A stretch of DNA of 42,114 nucleotides, taken from assembly GCA_030528485.1 (NCBI GenBank), contig JAUMYU010000011.1, positions 2,086 to 44,199 of the forward strand, given 5' to 3'. A program made the translations under genes and the position numbers. Of this stretch, positions 8,280 to 17,141 are shown one piece after another; the first letter of the stretch is position 1; each line of letters opens with the position of its first letter. A model generated the notes under the pieces. The model saw nothing but the letters and a program-made list of their open reading frames with translations, was not told where the DNA came from and made no database searches. The stretch is from Comamonadaceae bacterium. GTDB taxonomy: Bacteria; Pseudomonadota; Gammaproteobacteria; Burkholderiales; Burkholderiaceae_C.

Positions 8280-8849
8280 ATGCAAATCGAACAACCGCCC
8301 GTGGATCGCGTGCGCCAAAAGCCCGAGGGCGAGCGCCGCGGCCTCATCCTCATCAACACCGGCAATGGCAAGGGCAAGAGCACGGCCGCCTTTGGCCTGG
8401 CGCTGCGCGCGCACGGCAGAGGCAAGCCGGTGAAGATTTTTCAGTTCGTCAAAGTGCCTTCGGCGCGTTTTGGCGAGCACCGCACGTTTGAAAAGCTGGG
8501 CGTGCCCATCGAAGGGCTGGGCGATGGCTTTAGCTGGAAAAGCCGCGATCTGGAACATTCGGCCGAGCTGGCGCGCCAGGGCTGGGCTAGGGCGCGCGAG
8601 GCGATTCTGGGCGGGGAGTTTTTCCTCGTCGTGCTCGATGAAATCACCTACCCGCTCATTTACGGCTGGCTGCCGCTCGATGAGGTGCTGGACTGCCTGC
8701 GCCAGCGCCCGGCGCATGTTCACGTCGCTCTCACTGGGCGGCGCTGCCCGCAGGAGCTGATCGATGTGGCCGATACGGTCACGTCGATGGAGCTGGTCAA
8801 GCACGCCTACCAGGCGGGCGTGCCCGCGCAGCGGGGGATTGAGGATTGA
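8280..8849 (+). CDS. cobO: Cob(I)yrinic acid a,c-diamide adenosyltransferase
   Basis: CobO/BtuR/CobA-type ATP:corrinoid adenosyltransferase, 189 residues. It transfers the 5'-deoxyadenosyl group of ATP to Co(I) corrinoid in cobalamin synthesis or salvage. The ATG at 8280 is preferred: the upstream extension overlaps the thioesterase gene and has no homology. The P-loop GNGKGKST (residues 28-35) is followed by an [12 protein letters not shown] segment typical of the family. [17 protein letters not shown] and the C-terminal [16 protein letters not shown] are also diagnostic. Other B12 genes (cobB, cobU) are about 9 kb downstream rather than adjacent, so the pathway genes are split here. Repeat copy B begins 4 bases after the stop. 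Confidence 0.94.
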   Translation: MQIEQPPVDRVRQKPEGERRGLILINTGNGKGKSTAAFGLALRAHGRGKPVKIFQFVKVPSARFGEHRTFEKLGVPIEGLGDGFSWKSRDLEHSAELARQGWARAREAILGGEFFLVVLDEITYPLIYGWLPLDEVLDCLRQRPAHVHVALTGRRCPQELIDVADTVTSMELVKHAYQAGVPAQRGIED

Positions 8850-8853
8850 TGTT

Positions 8854-8932
8854 TTCCAATTCAATGGAAATATTGTTTGTTTCCTATCATGCCAAAACAG
8901 TGGTATTTTATTTCCTTTGAATTGGAATTTTT
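8854..8932 (+). repeat. Dispersed AT-rich intergenic element, copy B
   Basis: Copy B. The left arm TTCCAATTCAATGGAAA and the right arm (inverse reading TTCCAATTCAAAGGAAA) match at 16 of 17 positions, the best-preserved arms in the family. The core, here ATGCCAAAA, starts at 8889, again 35 nt from the left end. The left-arm flanks are TTCC/GGAA instead of the TTAC/GTAA of copy A, so both sides changed together. It lies directly after cobO. The remaining sequence up to hisD (8933-9123) shows no gene. Confidence 0.85.
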
Positions 8933-9123
8933 TGCCCTTTCCGCGCCTTTTCATTGCAGGGGAATCAAGCAGGGCGGCGTCTTTGCTGGCGCGCCGGGAT
9001 AGGGCGGTTTCCATTCCTTTGGTGTGTCATTCGTGGCGGCGCGCGGCGGCGCGGTGGGCGCAGGCGTTCGGTATTCGATAATCGGCGCTTTGTTCACTTG
9101 AAATCTTTACGCACCCGCCTGCC

Positions 9124-10446
9124 ATGACCCTCCAAGCCCGTCCTCTGCGCCTGTCCACGACCGATGCCGATTTTGAAAGCCGCTTCCAGCAGCGCCTGCA
9201 CTGGTCGGCCGATGCCGATGCGCAAATCGAGCAGCGCGTGGCCGAAATTTTGCAAGCCGTGCAGCAAGAGGGCGATGCCGCCGTACTGCGCCTGAGTCGG
9301 CAGCTCGACGGCGTGCAGGCCGAGAGCATGGCGCAGTTGGAGTTGGCGCAGGCCGAGCTGGCCGCCGCGTTCGAGAGCCTGCCCAGCCAGCAGCGCCAAG
9401 CCTTGCAGCAAGCGGCCGAGCGCATCCGCCGCTACCACGAGGCGCAAAAACAAGCCGCAGGCCAAAGCTGGTCGTACCGCGATGAGGACGGCAGCCTGCT
9501 GGGGCAAAAAGTCACGCCGCTCGATCGCGTGGGCATTTACGTGCCGGGCGGCAAGGCGGCTTACCCCTCCAGCGTGCTGATGAATGCCATCCCCGCCCAT
9601 GTGGCTGGAGTGGCGGAAATCCTGATGGTCGTGCCCACGCCGCGCGGCGAGAAAAACCCGCTGGTGCTGGCCGCTGCCTACGTGGCCGGCGTCACGCGCG
9701 CCTTCACCATCGGCGGCGCGCAAGCCGTGGCGGCGCTGGCCTATGGCACGGCCAGCATCCCCAAGGTGGACAAAATCACCGGCCCGGGCAACGCCTACGT
9801 GGCCAGCGCGAAAAAGCATGTGTTCGGCCAGGTCGGCATCGACATGATCGCCGGGCCAAGCGAAATTCTGGTGCTCGCCGATGGCAGCACGCCGCCCGAT
9901 TGGGTGGCGATGGATTTGTTCAGCCAGGCCGAGCACGATGAGCTGGCGCAATCGATTTTGCTGTGCCCCGATGCGGCTTACCTTGACGCCGTGCAGCGCG
10001 AGATCGACCGCCTGCTGCCCGAGATGCCGCGCGCCGAGATCATCGCCAAAAGCCTGAGCGGGCGCGGTGCGCTCATCCTCACCCGCGACATGGAAGAAGC
10101 CTGCGCCATCAGCAACCGCATCGCGCCCGAGCATTTGGAAGTCTCCAGCCGCGAGCCGCACCAGTGGGAGCCACTGCTGCGCCATGCGGGGGCGATTTTC
10201 CTGGGCGCTTACACCAGTGAAAGCCTGGGCGACTATTGCGCAGGCCCCAACCACGTGCTGCCCACCAGCGGCACGGCGCGTTTTTCCTCGCCGCTGGGCG
10301 TGATGGATTTCCAGAAACGCAGCTCGCTGATCGAAGTGAGCGAACAAGGCGCACAAACCCTGGGACGCATTGCCAGCGTGCTGGCCCACGGCGAAGGCTT
10401 GCAGGCCCACGCACGGGCGGCGGAGATGCGTTTGAAGGGCGCCTGA
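9124..10446 (+). CDS. hisD: Histidinol dehydrogenase
   Basis: 440-residue HisD, full length. It catalyses the last two steps of histidine synthesis, oxidising L-histidinol to L-histidine with 2 NAD+ and one Zn per active site. Visible motifs are [17 protein letters not shown], the [12 protein letters not shown] segment, [12 protein letters not shown] (Zn-binding Gln/His region), IAPEHLEV with the catalytic Glu336-His337 pair, and [19 protein letters not shown]. The ATG at 9124 is the first plausible start; no strong Shine-Dalgarno is visible. Unusually it stands alone: no hisG, hisC or hisB is adjacent, although these normally form an operon in this group. It is bracketed by repeat copies B and C in the same orientation. 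Confidence 0.95.
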   Translation: MTLQARPLRLSTTDADFESRFQQRLHWSADADAQIEQRVAEILQAVQQEGDAAVLRLSRQLDGVQAESMAQLELAQAELAAAFESLPSQQRQALQQAAERIRRYHEAQKQAAGQSWSYRDEDGSLLGQKVTPLDRVGIYVPGGKAAYPSSVLMNAIPAHVAGVAEILMVVPTPRGEKNPLVLAAAYVAGVTRAFTIGGAQAVAALAYGTASIPKVDKITGPGNAYVASAKKHVFGQVGIDMIAGPSEILVLADGSTPPDWVAMDLFSQAEHDELAQSILLCPDAAYLDAVQREIDRLLPEMPRAEIIAKSLSGRGALILTRDMEEACAISNRIAPEHLEVSSREPHQWEPLLRHAGAIFLGAYTSESLGDYCAGPNHVLPTSGTARFSSPLGVMDFQKRSSLIEVSEQGAQTLGRIASVLAHGEGLQAHARAAEMRLKGA

Positions 10447-10465
10447 AAGGGTGTTGGAGCCTGCG

Positions 10466-10495
10466 CAAAGGCGGCCTGCGGATCGGCTGCCTTTG
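10466..10495 (+). terminator. Possible hairpin after hisD
   Basis: CAAAGGC (10466-10472) pairs with GCCTTTG (10489-10495), and two further G-C pairs are possible inside. No uninterrupted T-run follows; instead the AT-rich repeat copy C begins immediately. It may form a terminator together with the repeat, but this is weak on its own. Confidence 0.35.
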
Positions 10496-10574
10496 TTCTA
10501 TATCAATGTAAATTGAAGATATTGCCCATCATGCCGAAACGGTAAGGTTTTTTTGCCTTTTGATTGGTATTTTT
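10496..10574 (+). repeat. Dispersed AT-rich intergenic element, copy C
   Basis: Copy C, at the convergent junction of hisD (+) and the DUF3106 gene (-). The core ATGCCGAAAC begins at 10531, 35 nt from the left end. The arms are more degraded than in A or B: left TATATCAATGTAAATTG, right GCCTTTTGATTGGTATTTTT. The inner AATCAA/TTGATT complementarity is largely kept. Confidence 0.75.
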
Positions 10575-10588
10575 GAGGGCTGGAACGC

Positions 10589-11521
10589 TCAATTGGCGTA
10601 AATCGGCGCTGGATCGGGCGGCGTGATGGGCACGCCATACCAATACCGCACCCGCGCGGGCGGTGGTGTGGCCGGGGCGGGTGCATCGGGCACGCGCACG
10701 GTGGTGATGGCGCTGGCTGCGCGGGCGCCGGCAGAGGCATCTTGCGCCGCCGAAGGCTGCGTAAAGCGCACAGGTTGCAGCGGCACCTTGGGCAGGTTGG
10801 CCAGCCCCGGCTTGGCCTGCTTGGCCGCCGCAATGCGCACCAGATTTTTGCGCGGCGTGGCGCGTTTGGCGGGGCGCGCGTCGGCAACGGCTGCGGCTTG
10901 GGCCGCCTGGGCGAGCGCGAGGCGCTCGGGTGCGGGGAGGGCGCTGTAATCGCGCCACGCCTGGCTCAGGCGCCGCCATTCGTCGGGACTGCGCTCTCGG
11001 TATTCCTGGCGCACTTGCAGGCGCTGGCCTTCGTCAAGCTGGCCCCAGGCGGTAATGTTCTGGATCAGGCGCTGGCGGTCGCTCGCATTCAAATCGCGCG
11101 CCTGCCTGGCCAGCGCCAGCCAGCGGCGTTTTTCTGCGCTGCTGATGTAGGGCCAGGTGGTTTCCAGCCCGGCCAGCAGATGTTGGCGCTCTTTGGACAA
11201 ATCGTCCCACGTTGGCCGCGTGATGTGCACGCCTGTAGGCGGCTGCCACGGCTCTGGCCGAGTGAGATCGGGCGCGGGTTGTGGCTCGCCAAAGAGGACG
11301 AGCGGCCCGGCATAAGAGATGCCAGGCGGCAGCGACGGGGCCAGCAAAGGGCGTTGCTGCAACCACCAGTGGCCTAGCAAGGCGGCCAATATCGAACATG
11401 CGGTTAAGCAACCGGCCAAGCTGGCGGAGGTGACTCCCTCTGTGGAGGGCTGGCGGGAAGTGGTGGAGGCGGGAGAGGACACGTTGGGGGGGAAGTGCTC
11501 TGCAAAAGCGTTGTTCTGCAA
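10589..11521 (-). CDS. DUF3106 domain protein
   Basis: About 310 residues if translated from the TTG at 11521; the true start is uncertain. A GTG 13 codons later, or a start nearer the membrane segment, is possible. A hydrophobic helix SLAGCLTACSILAALLGHWW (about 34-53) suggests an N-terminal membrane anchor. The middle (about 100-215) is the DUF3106 region, with WDDLSKERQHLLAGL, WPYISSAEKRRWLALA and RQEYRERSPDEWRRLSQAW. The C-terminal third is Ala/Pro/Lys-rich and low complexity. It follows the ECF sigma and DUF3619 genes on the same strand, an order typical of Comamonadaceae. Function is unknown; a periplasmic role tied to the sigma factor is inference. A terminator-like hairpin at 11556-11588 separates it from DUF3619. 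Confidence 0.78.
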   Translation of the reverse strand: MQNNAFAEHFPPNVSSPASTTSRQPSTEGVTSASLAGCLTACSILAALLGHWWLQQRPLLAPSLPPGISYAGPLVLFGEPQPAPDLTRPEPWQPPTGVHITRPTWDDLSKERQHLLAGLETTWPYISSAEKRRWLALARQARDLNASDRQRLIQNITAWGQLDEGQRLQVRQEYRERSPDEWRRLSQAWRDYSALPAPERLALAQAAQAAAVADARPAKRATPRKNLVRIAAAKQAKPGLANLPKVPLQPVRFTQPSAAQDASAGARAASAITTVRVPDAPAPATPPPARVRYWYGVPITPPDPAPIYAN

Positions 11522-11555
11522 CCGCAGGAGTAGGCCGGAAGGCGCCTGAATCCGG

Positions 11556-11588
11556 CAATAAAAAGGTGGCCAAAAGTATAGGCCACCT
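11556..11588 (-). terminator. Rho-independent terminator after the sigma/DUF3619 genes
   Basis: On the minus strand AGGTGGCC, a 9-nt loop and GGCCACCT form an 8-bp stem followed by TTTTATTG. It lies 39 bases past the DUF3619 stop and before the DUF3106 start, so DUF3106 may be partly or separately transcribed. Confidence 0.65.
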
Positions 11589-11626
11589 CTTGTGGATGCT
11601 GGCTGCGCTGCCGACGGGCGCGGCCG

Positions 11627-12121
11627 TTATGGCTTGGCTGCGGATGCGTCCAGCTTTTGGCGTTTGAGGTATTCCCCAAAAGCGGGATCGGCAAAGGCCG
11701 AGGGCGGCACTTCGCTGGAGAGGATGTGCAAGTCGGTTTCCACCTGCTGATGGGGTACGTCTTCACTGACTGCGCCTTGCATGAAGATGGCGCCGATGCC
11801 AGCCGCGGCGGCAATGGGCAAGGCGGCCAACGCTTTGCGCCAACCGCTAAAGGGCGATTGACGGCTGTGGGCGACGGTGGAGGCTTCGTCTTGCGCAGCG
11901 TGGCGCGCCAGTGCGCGCTGGTGGGCGTGCACAGCAGCCAGCCGGGCTACGCGCAGGCGCTCGCGGATGTCGTGGGGCACAGCCTGCTCGCCCTGGCGCA
12001 GGGCGCGTGCGAAAGCGGCGCCCGCAAGGTCGGTCGCCGCTTCGCAGGCGTTTTCAGGCCCCCAATGGCCATCGGGGCAGGCCGGCCCCGATGGTGGTGT
12101 TTCGTTTGTGTGTGTCCTCAT
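11627..12121 (-). CDS. DUF3619 family membrane protein, probable partner of the ECF sigma factor
   Basis: 164 residues from the ATG at 12121, which overlaps the sigma-factor stop (ATGA), so translation is coupled. The middle contains an Arg/His/Ala-rich helix (RERLRVARLAAVHAHQRALA), then one membrane segment (about 102-120, ALAALPIAAAAGIGAIFM). The C-terminal periplasmic tail reads VETDLHILSSEVPPSAFADP. The topology, a soluble N-terminal part, one TM and a short external tail, together with coupling to a sigma gene, resembles an anti-sigma factor. No zinc-binding anti-sigma motif is present. DUF3619 has no established function that I know of; the anti-sigma role is inference. Confidence 0.82.
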   Translation of the reverse strand: MRTHTNETPPSGPACPDGHWGPENACEAATDLAGAAFARALRQGEQAVPHDIRERLRVARLAAVHAHQRALARHAAQDEASTVAHSRQSPFSGWRKALAALPIAAAAGIGAIFMQGAVSEDVPHQQVETDLHILSSEVPPSAFADPAFGEYLKRQKLDASAAKP

Positions 12122-12687
12122 AGCTTCACCCCAAGTGCGCCAAGCATGTTGCTCAGCGCCTGCACGGCGCGGTGGCAATGGGTTTTGACGCTGCCTTCCG
12201 AGCATCCCATCGCCGCAGCCGTTTCCGCCACGTCCATATCCTCCCAGTAACGCATGATGAAAGCCTCGCGTTGACGAGTTGGCAGCTTTTTCAAGGCCGC
12301 CTCGATGAGCTCAAAGGTTTGCTTGCGCTCGGTGGCGGTTTCGGCGCTTTCCACCAGACCGCTGCCATCGGGGCCTGCGTAGTTTTCGAGCAGGGAGAAG
12401 GTGTCGCCCGCTTCGTCGCTGCGCTCGAAGTCGCTGAAGTTGCTCAAAACCGCATTGCGGGTTTTTTGGCGGCGAAACCAGTCCAGCGTGCTGTTGGCCA
12501 GAATGCGGTTGAACAGCATGCGGATCTCCTCAATGGGCTTGTCTGCGTAGTGTTCGGCCAGGCGCATCATGCTGTCTTGCACGATGTCCAGCGCCACGTC
12601 TTCATCCTTGACGTGAAAAAGCGCACGTTTGAACGCACGCTTTTCGATTTCTTGCAGGAAGTCTGCAAACTCTTTTTCAGATGCCAA
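12118..12687 (-). CDS. ECF-type RNA polymerase sigma factor
   Basis: 189-residue sigma-70 family factor of the extracytoplasmic-function class. Region 2 is in ALDIVQDSMMRLAEHYADKP and RMLFNRILANSTLDWFRRQK (about 32-78). Region 4 is LPTRQREAFIMRYWEDMDVAE with the helix-turn-helix AAAMGCSEGSVKTHCHRAV (about 138-178). An acidic linker joins them. It is the first gene of a minus-strand unit with DUF3619 (ATGA overlap) and DUF3106, divergent from ilvB with 267 bases between start codons. The inducing signal is not visible from sequence. Confidence 0.93.
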   Translation of the reverse strand: MASEKEFADFLQEIEKRAFKRALFHVKDEDVALDIVQDSMMRLAEHYADKPIEEIRMLFNRILANSTLDWFRRQKTRNAVLSNFSDFERSDEAGDTFSLLENYAGPDGSGLVESAETATERKQTFELIEAALKKLPTRQREAFIMRYWEDMDVAETAAAMGCSEGSVKTHCHRAVQALSNMLGALGVKL

Positions 12688-12757
12688 GGTGCAACGCGCA
12701 AGGTGGAAAAACGCCTCAAGGGCCAGCCCAAGGGGCCTGCCCGATCTGTCTCCGCCG

Positions 12758-12787
12758 TTGTGGCGAGACTATTCGATGCAATAATAC
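12758..12787 (+). promoter_or_regulatory. Candidate sigma-70 promoter for ilvB
   Basis: TTGTGG at 12758-12763 and an AATAAT/TAATAC box at 12780-12787 are spaced 16-18 bases. Transcription would start near 12793, leaving a leader of about 160 nt before the ilvB ATG. No branched-chain-amino-acid-rich leader peptide is evident in that leader, so classical attenuation is not supported. Confidence 0.45.
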
Positions 12788-12954
12788 ACGCCTTATCTTT
12801 CTCAGCCAGTTCGCAAACGGCGTGTGGCCGGGGCGGGCAGTTTGCCTCCGATGCGTCCCCGATCACATGCTTAAGTCCTGAGCCGGCCTCACAAGGGCGC
12901 GAGCGAGGGGCACCGAAGGTTTTTCAGTTTCGAAAATCACAGCAGGTTTTTCTC

Positions 12955-14751
12955 ATGGAAATCTCCCAAGCCGAAATCCGCTCTGCCGCCCAGGCCGAGC
13001 AAGCCTCAGCCGCGTCCGCCGAAATGATGGGGTCGGACGTTTTGTTGCATTCGTTGGTCGCCGAAGGCGTCAGGCACATCTGGGGCTATCCCGGTGGCGC
13101 CGTGCTTTATATCTACGATGCGATTTATCGCATGTGCCAGGCCCAGCCCGACGCGATCGAGCACATCTTGGTGCGCCACGAACAAGCCGCCGTGCATGCC
13201 GCCGATGGCTATGCGCGCGCCACTGGTGAAGTAGGGGTGGCGCTGGTCACATCCGGCCCGGGGCTGACCAATGCGGTCACGGGGCTGGCCACGGCTTATA
13301 TGGACAGCATCCCCATGGTGGTGATTTCCGGCCAGGTGCCTGCGCCCTTGATCGGGCAGGATGCTTTCCAGGAGTGCGATGCGGTGGGCATTACGCGCCC
13401 GGTGGTCAAGCACAATTTCCTGGTGCAAAGCGTCGAGGAAATTCCGATGATCGTCAAGAAGGCTTTTCACATCGCCCGCACCGGCCGCCCCGGCCCGGTG
13501 GTGATTGATTTGCCCAAGGATATTTCCTGCAAAAAGGTGCTTTACACCGGCCATCCGGAAACTTGCGAGATGCGCTCCTACAACCCCGTGCGCAAAGGCC
13601 ATACGGGGCAGATTCGCAAGGCTTTGCAATACTTGCTGGCGGCCAAGCGCCCATACATCTACATCGGCGGTGGTGTGATTTTGGGCAACGCCACCGGAGA
13701 GGTGCGCGCGCTGGCGGAGCAGTTGGGCTACCCGGTCACCAGCACATTGATGGGGCTGGGCGCTTTCCCCGCATCCGATCCCAAGTTTGTGGGCATGCTG
13801 GGCATGCATGGCACGGTAGAAGCCAACAACGCCATGCAAGAGTGTGATGTGCTGATCGCCATTGGCGCGCGTTTTGATGATCGCGTGATTGGCAACGTCA
13901 AGCACTTTACCCAGCGCGAACGCAAGATCATCCATATTGATGTGGATCCATCCGTCATCTCCAAGCGTGTGAAGGTGCAGGTGCCTATCGTGGGCGACTG
14001 CAAAGATGTGCTCACCGAAATGCTGAACATGCTGGGTGAAACCCGGGAGCGGCCCGATGCCGAGGCCCTCAAGGCTTGGTGGGCCACCATTGAGGGATGG
14101 CGCTCCACCCGCTGCCTGGATTACGACCGCGATAACCAGGAGGTCATCAAGCCGCAATTTGTCGTCGAGACCTTGTGGAATATGACCAAGAGCGATGATG
14201 TTTACATCACCTCCGATGTGGGCCAGCACCAAATGTGGGCTGCGCAGTACTACCGCTTTGACGAGCCGCGCCGCTGGATCAACTCGGGCGGTTTGGGCAC
14301 CATGGGCGTGGGCATTCCTTACGCCATGGGCATCAAGCGCGCCAAACCACAAAGCGAGGTGTTCTGTATCACGGGCGAAGGCTCTGTGCAGATGTGCATT
14401 CAAGAGCTTTCGACCTGCAAGCAGTACGAAACGCCCATCATCATCTGCGCGCTCAACAACCGCTACCTGGGCATGGTGCGCCAATGGCAGCAAATTGAGT
14501 ACTCCAGCCGCTACAGCCACACCTATATGGAGTCGTTGCCGGACTTTGTGAAATTGGCCGAGGCCTATGGACACGTCGGCATGCTGATTGAGCGGCCCCA
14601 GGACGTGGAAGGCGCGCTGCGCGAAGCGCGCCGGCTGAAGGACAGGACGGTGTTTCTTGATTTCCGCACCGATCCGACGGAGAACGTCTTTCCCATGGTG
14701 CAGGCGGGCAAGGGCATTACCGAAATGCTGCTGGGCCCAGAAGACCTTTAA
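12955..14751 (+). CDS. ilvB: Acetolactate synthase large subunit
   Basis: 598-residue ThDP-dependent catalytic subunit of acetohydroxyacid synthase. It makes 2-acetolactate or 2-aceto-2-hydroxybutyrate in valine, leucine and isoleucine synthesis. The frame is open far upstream, but the ATG at 12955 gives a family-like N-terminus and the upstream part overlaps the divergent sigma gene. The catalytic Glu is in RHEQAAVHAADG (about residue 79). The ThDP/Mg motif runs from TGEGSVQM to ALNNRYLGM (about 474-504). A conserved VKHNFLVQ segment is also present. It lies upstream of ilvN and ilvC on the same strand, with an unusually long 220-base gap before ilvN. Confidence 0.96.
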   Translation: MEISQAEIRSAAQAEQASAASAEMMGSDVLLHSLVAEGVRHIWGYPGGAVLYIYDAIYRMCQAQPDAIEHILVRHEQAAVHAADGYARATGEVGVALVTSGPGLTNAVTGLATAYMDSIPMVVISGQVPAPLIGQDAFQECDAVGITRPVVKHNFLVQSVEEIPMIVKKAFHIARTGRPGPVVIDLPKDISCKKVLYTGHPETCEMRSYNPVRKGHTGQIRKALQYLLAAKRPYIYIGGGVILGNATGEVRALAEQLGYPVTSTLMGLGAFPASDPKFVGMLGMHGTVEANNAMQECDVLIAIGARFDDRVIGNVKHFTQRERKIIHIDVDPSVISKRVKVQVPIVGDCKDVLTEMLNMLGETRERPDAEALKAWWATIEGWRSTRCLDYDRDNQEVIKPQFVVETLWNMTKSDDVYITSDVGQHQMWAAQYYRFDEPRRWINSGGLGTMGVGIPYAMGIKRAKPQSEVFCITGEGSVQMCIQELSTCKQYETPIIICALNNRYLGMVRQWQQIEYSSRYSHTYMESLPDFVKLAEAYGHVGMLIERPQDVEGALREARRLKDRTVFLDFRTDPTENVFPMVQAGKGITEMLLGPEDL

Positions 14752-14853
14752 TTGCTGCGCGTTGCGCGAAAACCCGCAGGTGCCTGAACGTTTGGCTTCG
14801 CATGCCGCCACCTTACGGCTTGCGGGGCTGACCGAAGCAGGGCGGCACGCCAG

Positions 14854-14895
14854 CCGCCTTGCGGCAGAAGGCGGTTTGCGGCAATCATTTTTTTC
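14854..14895 (+). promoter_or_regulatory. Hairpin with downstream T-run between ilvB and ilvN
   Basis: CCGCCTT (14854-14860) pairs perfectly with AAGGCGG (14868-14874) around a 7-nt loop. A T7 run occurs at 14889-14895, 14 bases later. The distance is too long for a standard terminator, but it could be an attenuating or processing structure that sets the ilvB to ilvN ratio. The rest of the 220-base gap shows nothing else. Confidence 0.3.
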
Positions 14896-14971
14896 CTGAT
14901 GAATCCATTGCCTGCCAAGCCCGGCGATTGCCGTTGCCGGGGGAGGGCGGGCGAAATGAGGAGTCCCACCC

Positions 14972-15463
14972 ATGCGACACATCATCGCAGTCCTGCTTGA
15001 AAACGAACCCGGCGCGCTCTCGCGCGTCGTGGCCCTGTTCTCTGCGCGCGGCTACAACATCGAATCGCTCACGGTTGCGCCTACGGAAGATCCTTCGCTC
15101 TCGCGCATGACCATCCAGACCGTCGGCTCGGATGACACCATTGAGCAAATCACCAAGCATCTGAACCGCTTGATTGAAGTGGTCAAGGTCGTCGATCTCA
15201 CCGATGGCGCTTACACCGAGCGCGAGCTGATGATCGTCAAGGTGCGCGCTTCGGGCAAAGAGCGCGAGGAAATCAAACGCACTACGGATATCTTCCGCGG
15301 CCGCATCATTGATGTGACCGACAAGAGCTACACCATTGAGCTGACGGGCGATCAGGGCAAGATCGATGCCTTCCTCAACGCCATCGACCGCAGCGCCATC
15401 CTTGAAACCGTGCGCACCGGCCCCAGCGGCATTGGCCGCGGCGAGCGCATCTTGCGGCTGTAA
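14972..15463 (+). CDS. ilvN: Acetolactate synthase small (regulatory) subunit
   Basis: 163 residues, standard for the regulatory subunit. The N-terminal ACT domain reads MRHIIAVLLENEPGALSRVV and ALFSARGYNIESL, and the C-terminal part contains KVRASGKEREEI and ITGDQGKI-like segments. It activates the large subunit and confers valine feedback inhibition. GAGGAGT precedes the ATG. The sequence to ilvC (15464-15647) contains no gene, but the ilvC ribosome binding site TCCAGGAG is clear. Confidence 0.95.
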   Translation: MRHIIAVLLENEPGALSRVVALFSARGYNIESLTVAPTEDPSLSRMTIQTVGSDDTIEQITKHLNRLIEVVKVVDLTDGAYTERELMIVKVRASGKEREEIKRTTDIFRGRIIDVTDKSYTIELTGDQGKIDAFLNAIDRSAILETVRTGPSGIGRGERILRL

Positions 15464-15596
15464 ATCTCTGCCTGATCATGCGCAATCCCGGTCGGCCTTG
15501 CGAACAATTGCACAGCACGCAAGGCGCGCTTGGGATAGCGTAGTGCGAAATGGCTACCGAGCAGCCAATCAGCCCAATCAACCTTGGCTACGCTGA

Positions 15597-16664
<1,068 letters not shown>

Positions 16665-16722
16665 TGCGCTTGCTTGCTGGCGCTTGACGCACTGATCTGA
16701 CGCGGTCGGACAGACGGATGTA

Positions 16723-16754
16723 TAAAAAACGGCCTGCAAAGGGCCGTTTTTTTA
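16723..16754 (+). terminator. Rho-independent terminator after ilvC
   Basis: ACGGCC (16729-16734) and GGCCGT (16742-16747) form the stem around a TGCAAAG loop. It is flanked by A6 upstream and T7 downstream, so it could work in both directions. It ends the ilvBNC unit. Confidence 0.85.
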
Positions 16755-16764
16755 TATGATCCAC

Positions 16765-16845
16765 TTATTTTATGAATCAAAAAGAAATAAAAGTACCTTG
16801 TTTTGTCTTGAAGGATATTGGGTAAATTTTTCTTTGATTGAAATA
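16765..16845 (-). repeat. Dispersed AT-rich intergenic element, degenerate copy H
   Basis: Read on the minus strand, the left arm is TTTCAATCAAAGAAAA, the core has decayed to AAGACAAAAC, and the right half ACTTTTATTTCTTTTTGATT matches the family closely. The flanks are TTTC/GAAA, a third paired variant. It lies between the ilvC terminator and a TonB-receptor remnant that begins immediately beside it. Confidence 0.6.
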
Positions 16846-16849
16846 ATTG

Positions 16850-17031
16850 CTCGGCGACGAAACGCTGAAGAGCACCAATACAACACCGTGGCCGATACCG
16901 TGCACCTGTTGCCGGGGTTGCGTTTGGGGTGCCAACAGCCGCAATGCGGCCATGCTGAACGTGCGCGGTTTCGATTCGCGCAAGACGCCAGTGTATGTGG
17001 ATGGCATCTCGCCGTATGTATCCTTCCTTCC
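16850..17031 (+). pseudogene. Remnant of a TonB-dependent receptor plug domain
   Basis: Two short stretches in different frames together read like a receptor plug domain. First comes NTVADTVHLLPGLRLG (about 16880-16930), then after a +1-type shift GANSRNAAMLNVRGFDSRKT and PVYVDGISPYVS (about 16925-17025). NxADxLxxLPG, NVRGFDSR and VYVDGIP are diagnostic plug motifs. No signal peptide, TonB box or barrel remains, and similarity stops abruptly around 17030. The 5' edge abuts repeat copy H. It sits directly upstream of cobB, where a corrinoid or iron-siderophore receptor would make sense, but the original substrate cannot be told. Apart from this, copy H and the terminator, 16665-17141 holds nothing visible; no cobalamin riboswitch signature was found. 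Confidence 0.7.
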
Positions 17032-17141
17032 GCTTGCCCCGCCCCAGCGCCGCCGTCAGCCGCGCCCGTTTCATAGCATGCCTTGCAGATTGAGTGAATG
17101 GGATAAGGGGCGGTTGTTTTTCCCGTTTCAAGGCTGTTGCC

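Noticed and set aside
8933..9123. Small gene or RNA between repeat B and hisD
   Set aside because: Only short biased frames and no stable hairpin or promoter that I could support.
12172..12954. N-terminal extension of ilvB up to 12172
   Set aside because: It overlaps the divergent sigma factor gene and promoter region and has no acetolactate synthase similarity; the ATG at 12955 gives the family length.
13006..14985. 659-codon minus-strand frame opposite ilvB
   Set aside because: Antisense shadow of a highly conserved enzyme with no recognisable domain of its own.
16665..17141. Cobalamin riboswitch before cobB-cobU
   Set aside because: No B12-box-like sequence or long conserved leader seen; the stretch is explained by a terminator, repeat H and a receptor remnant.
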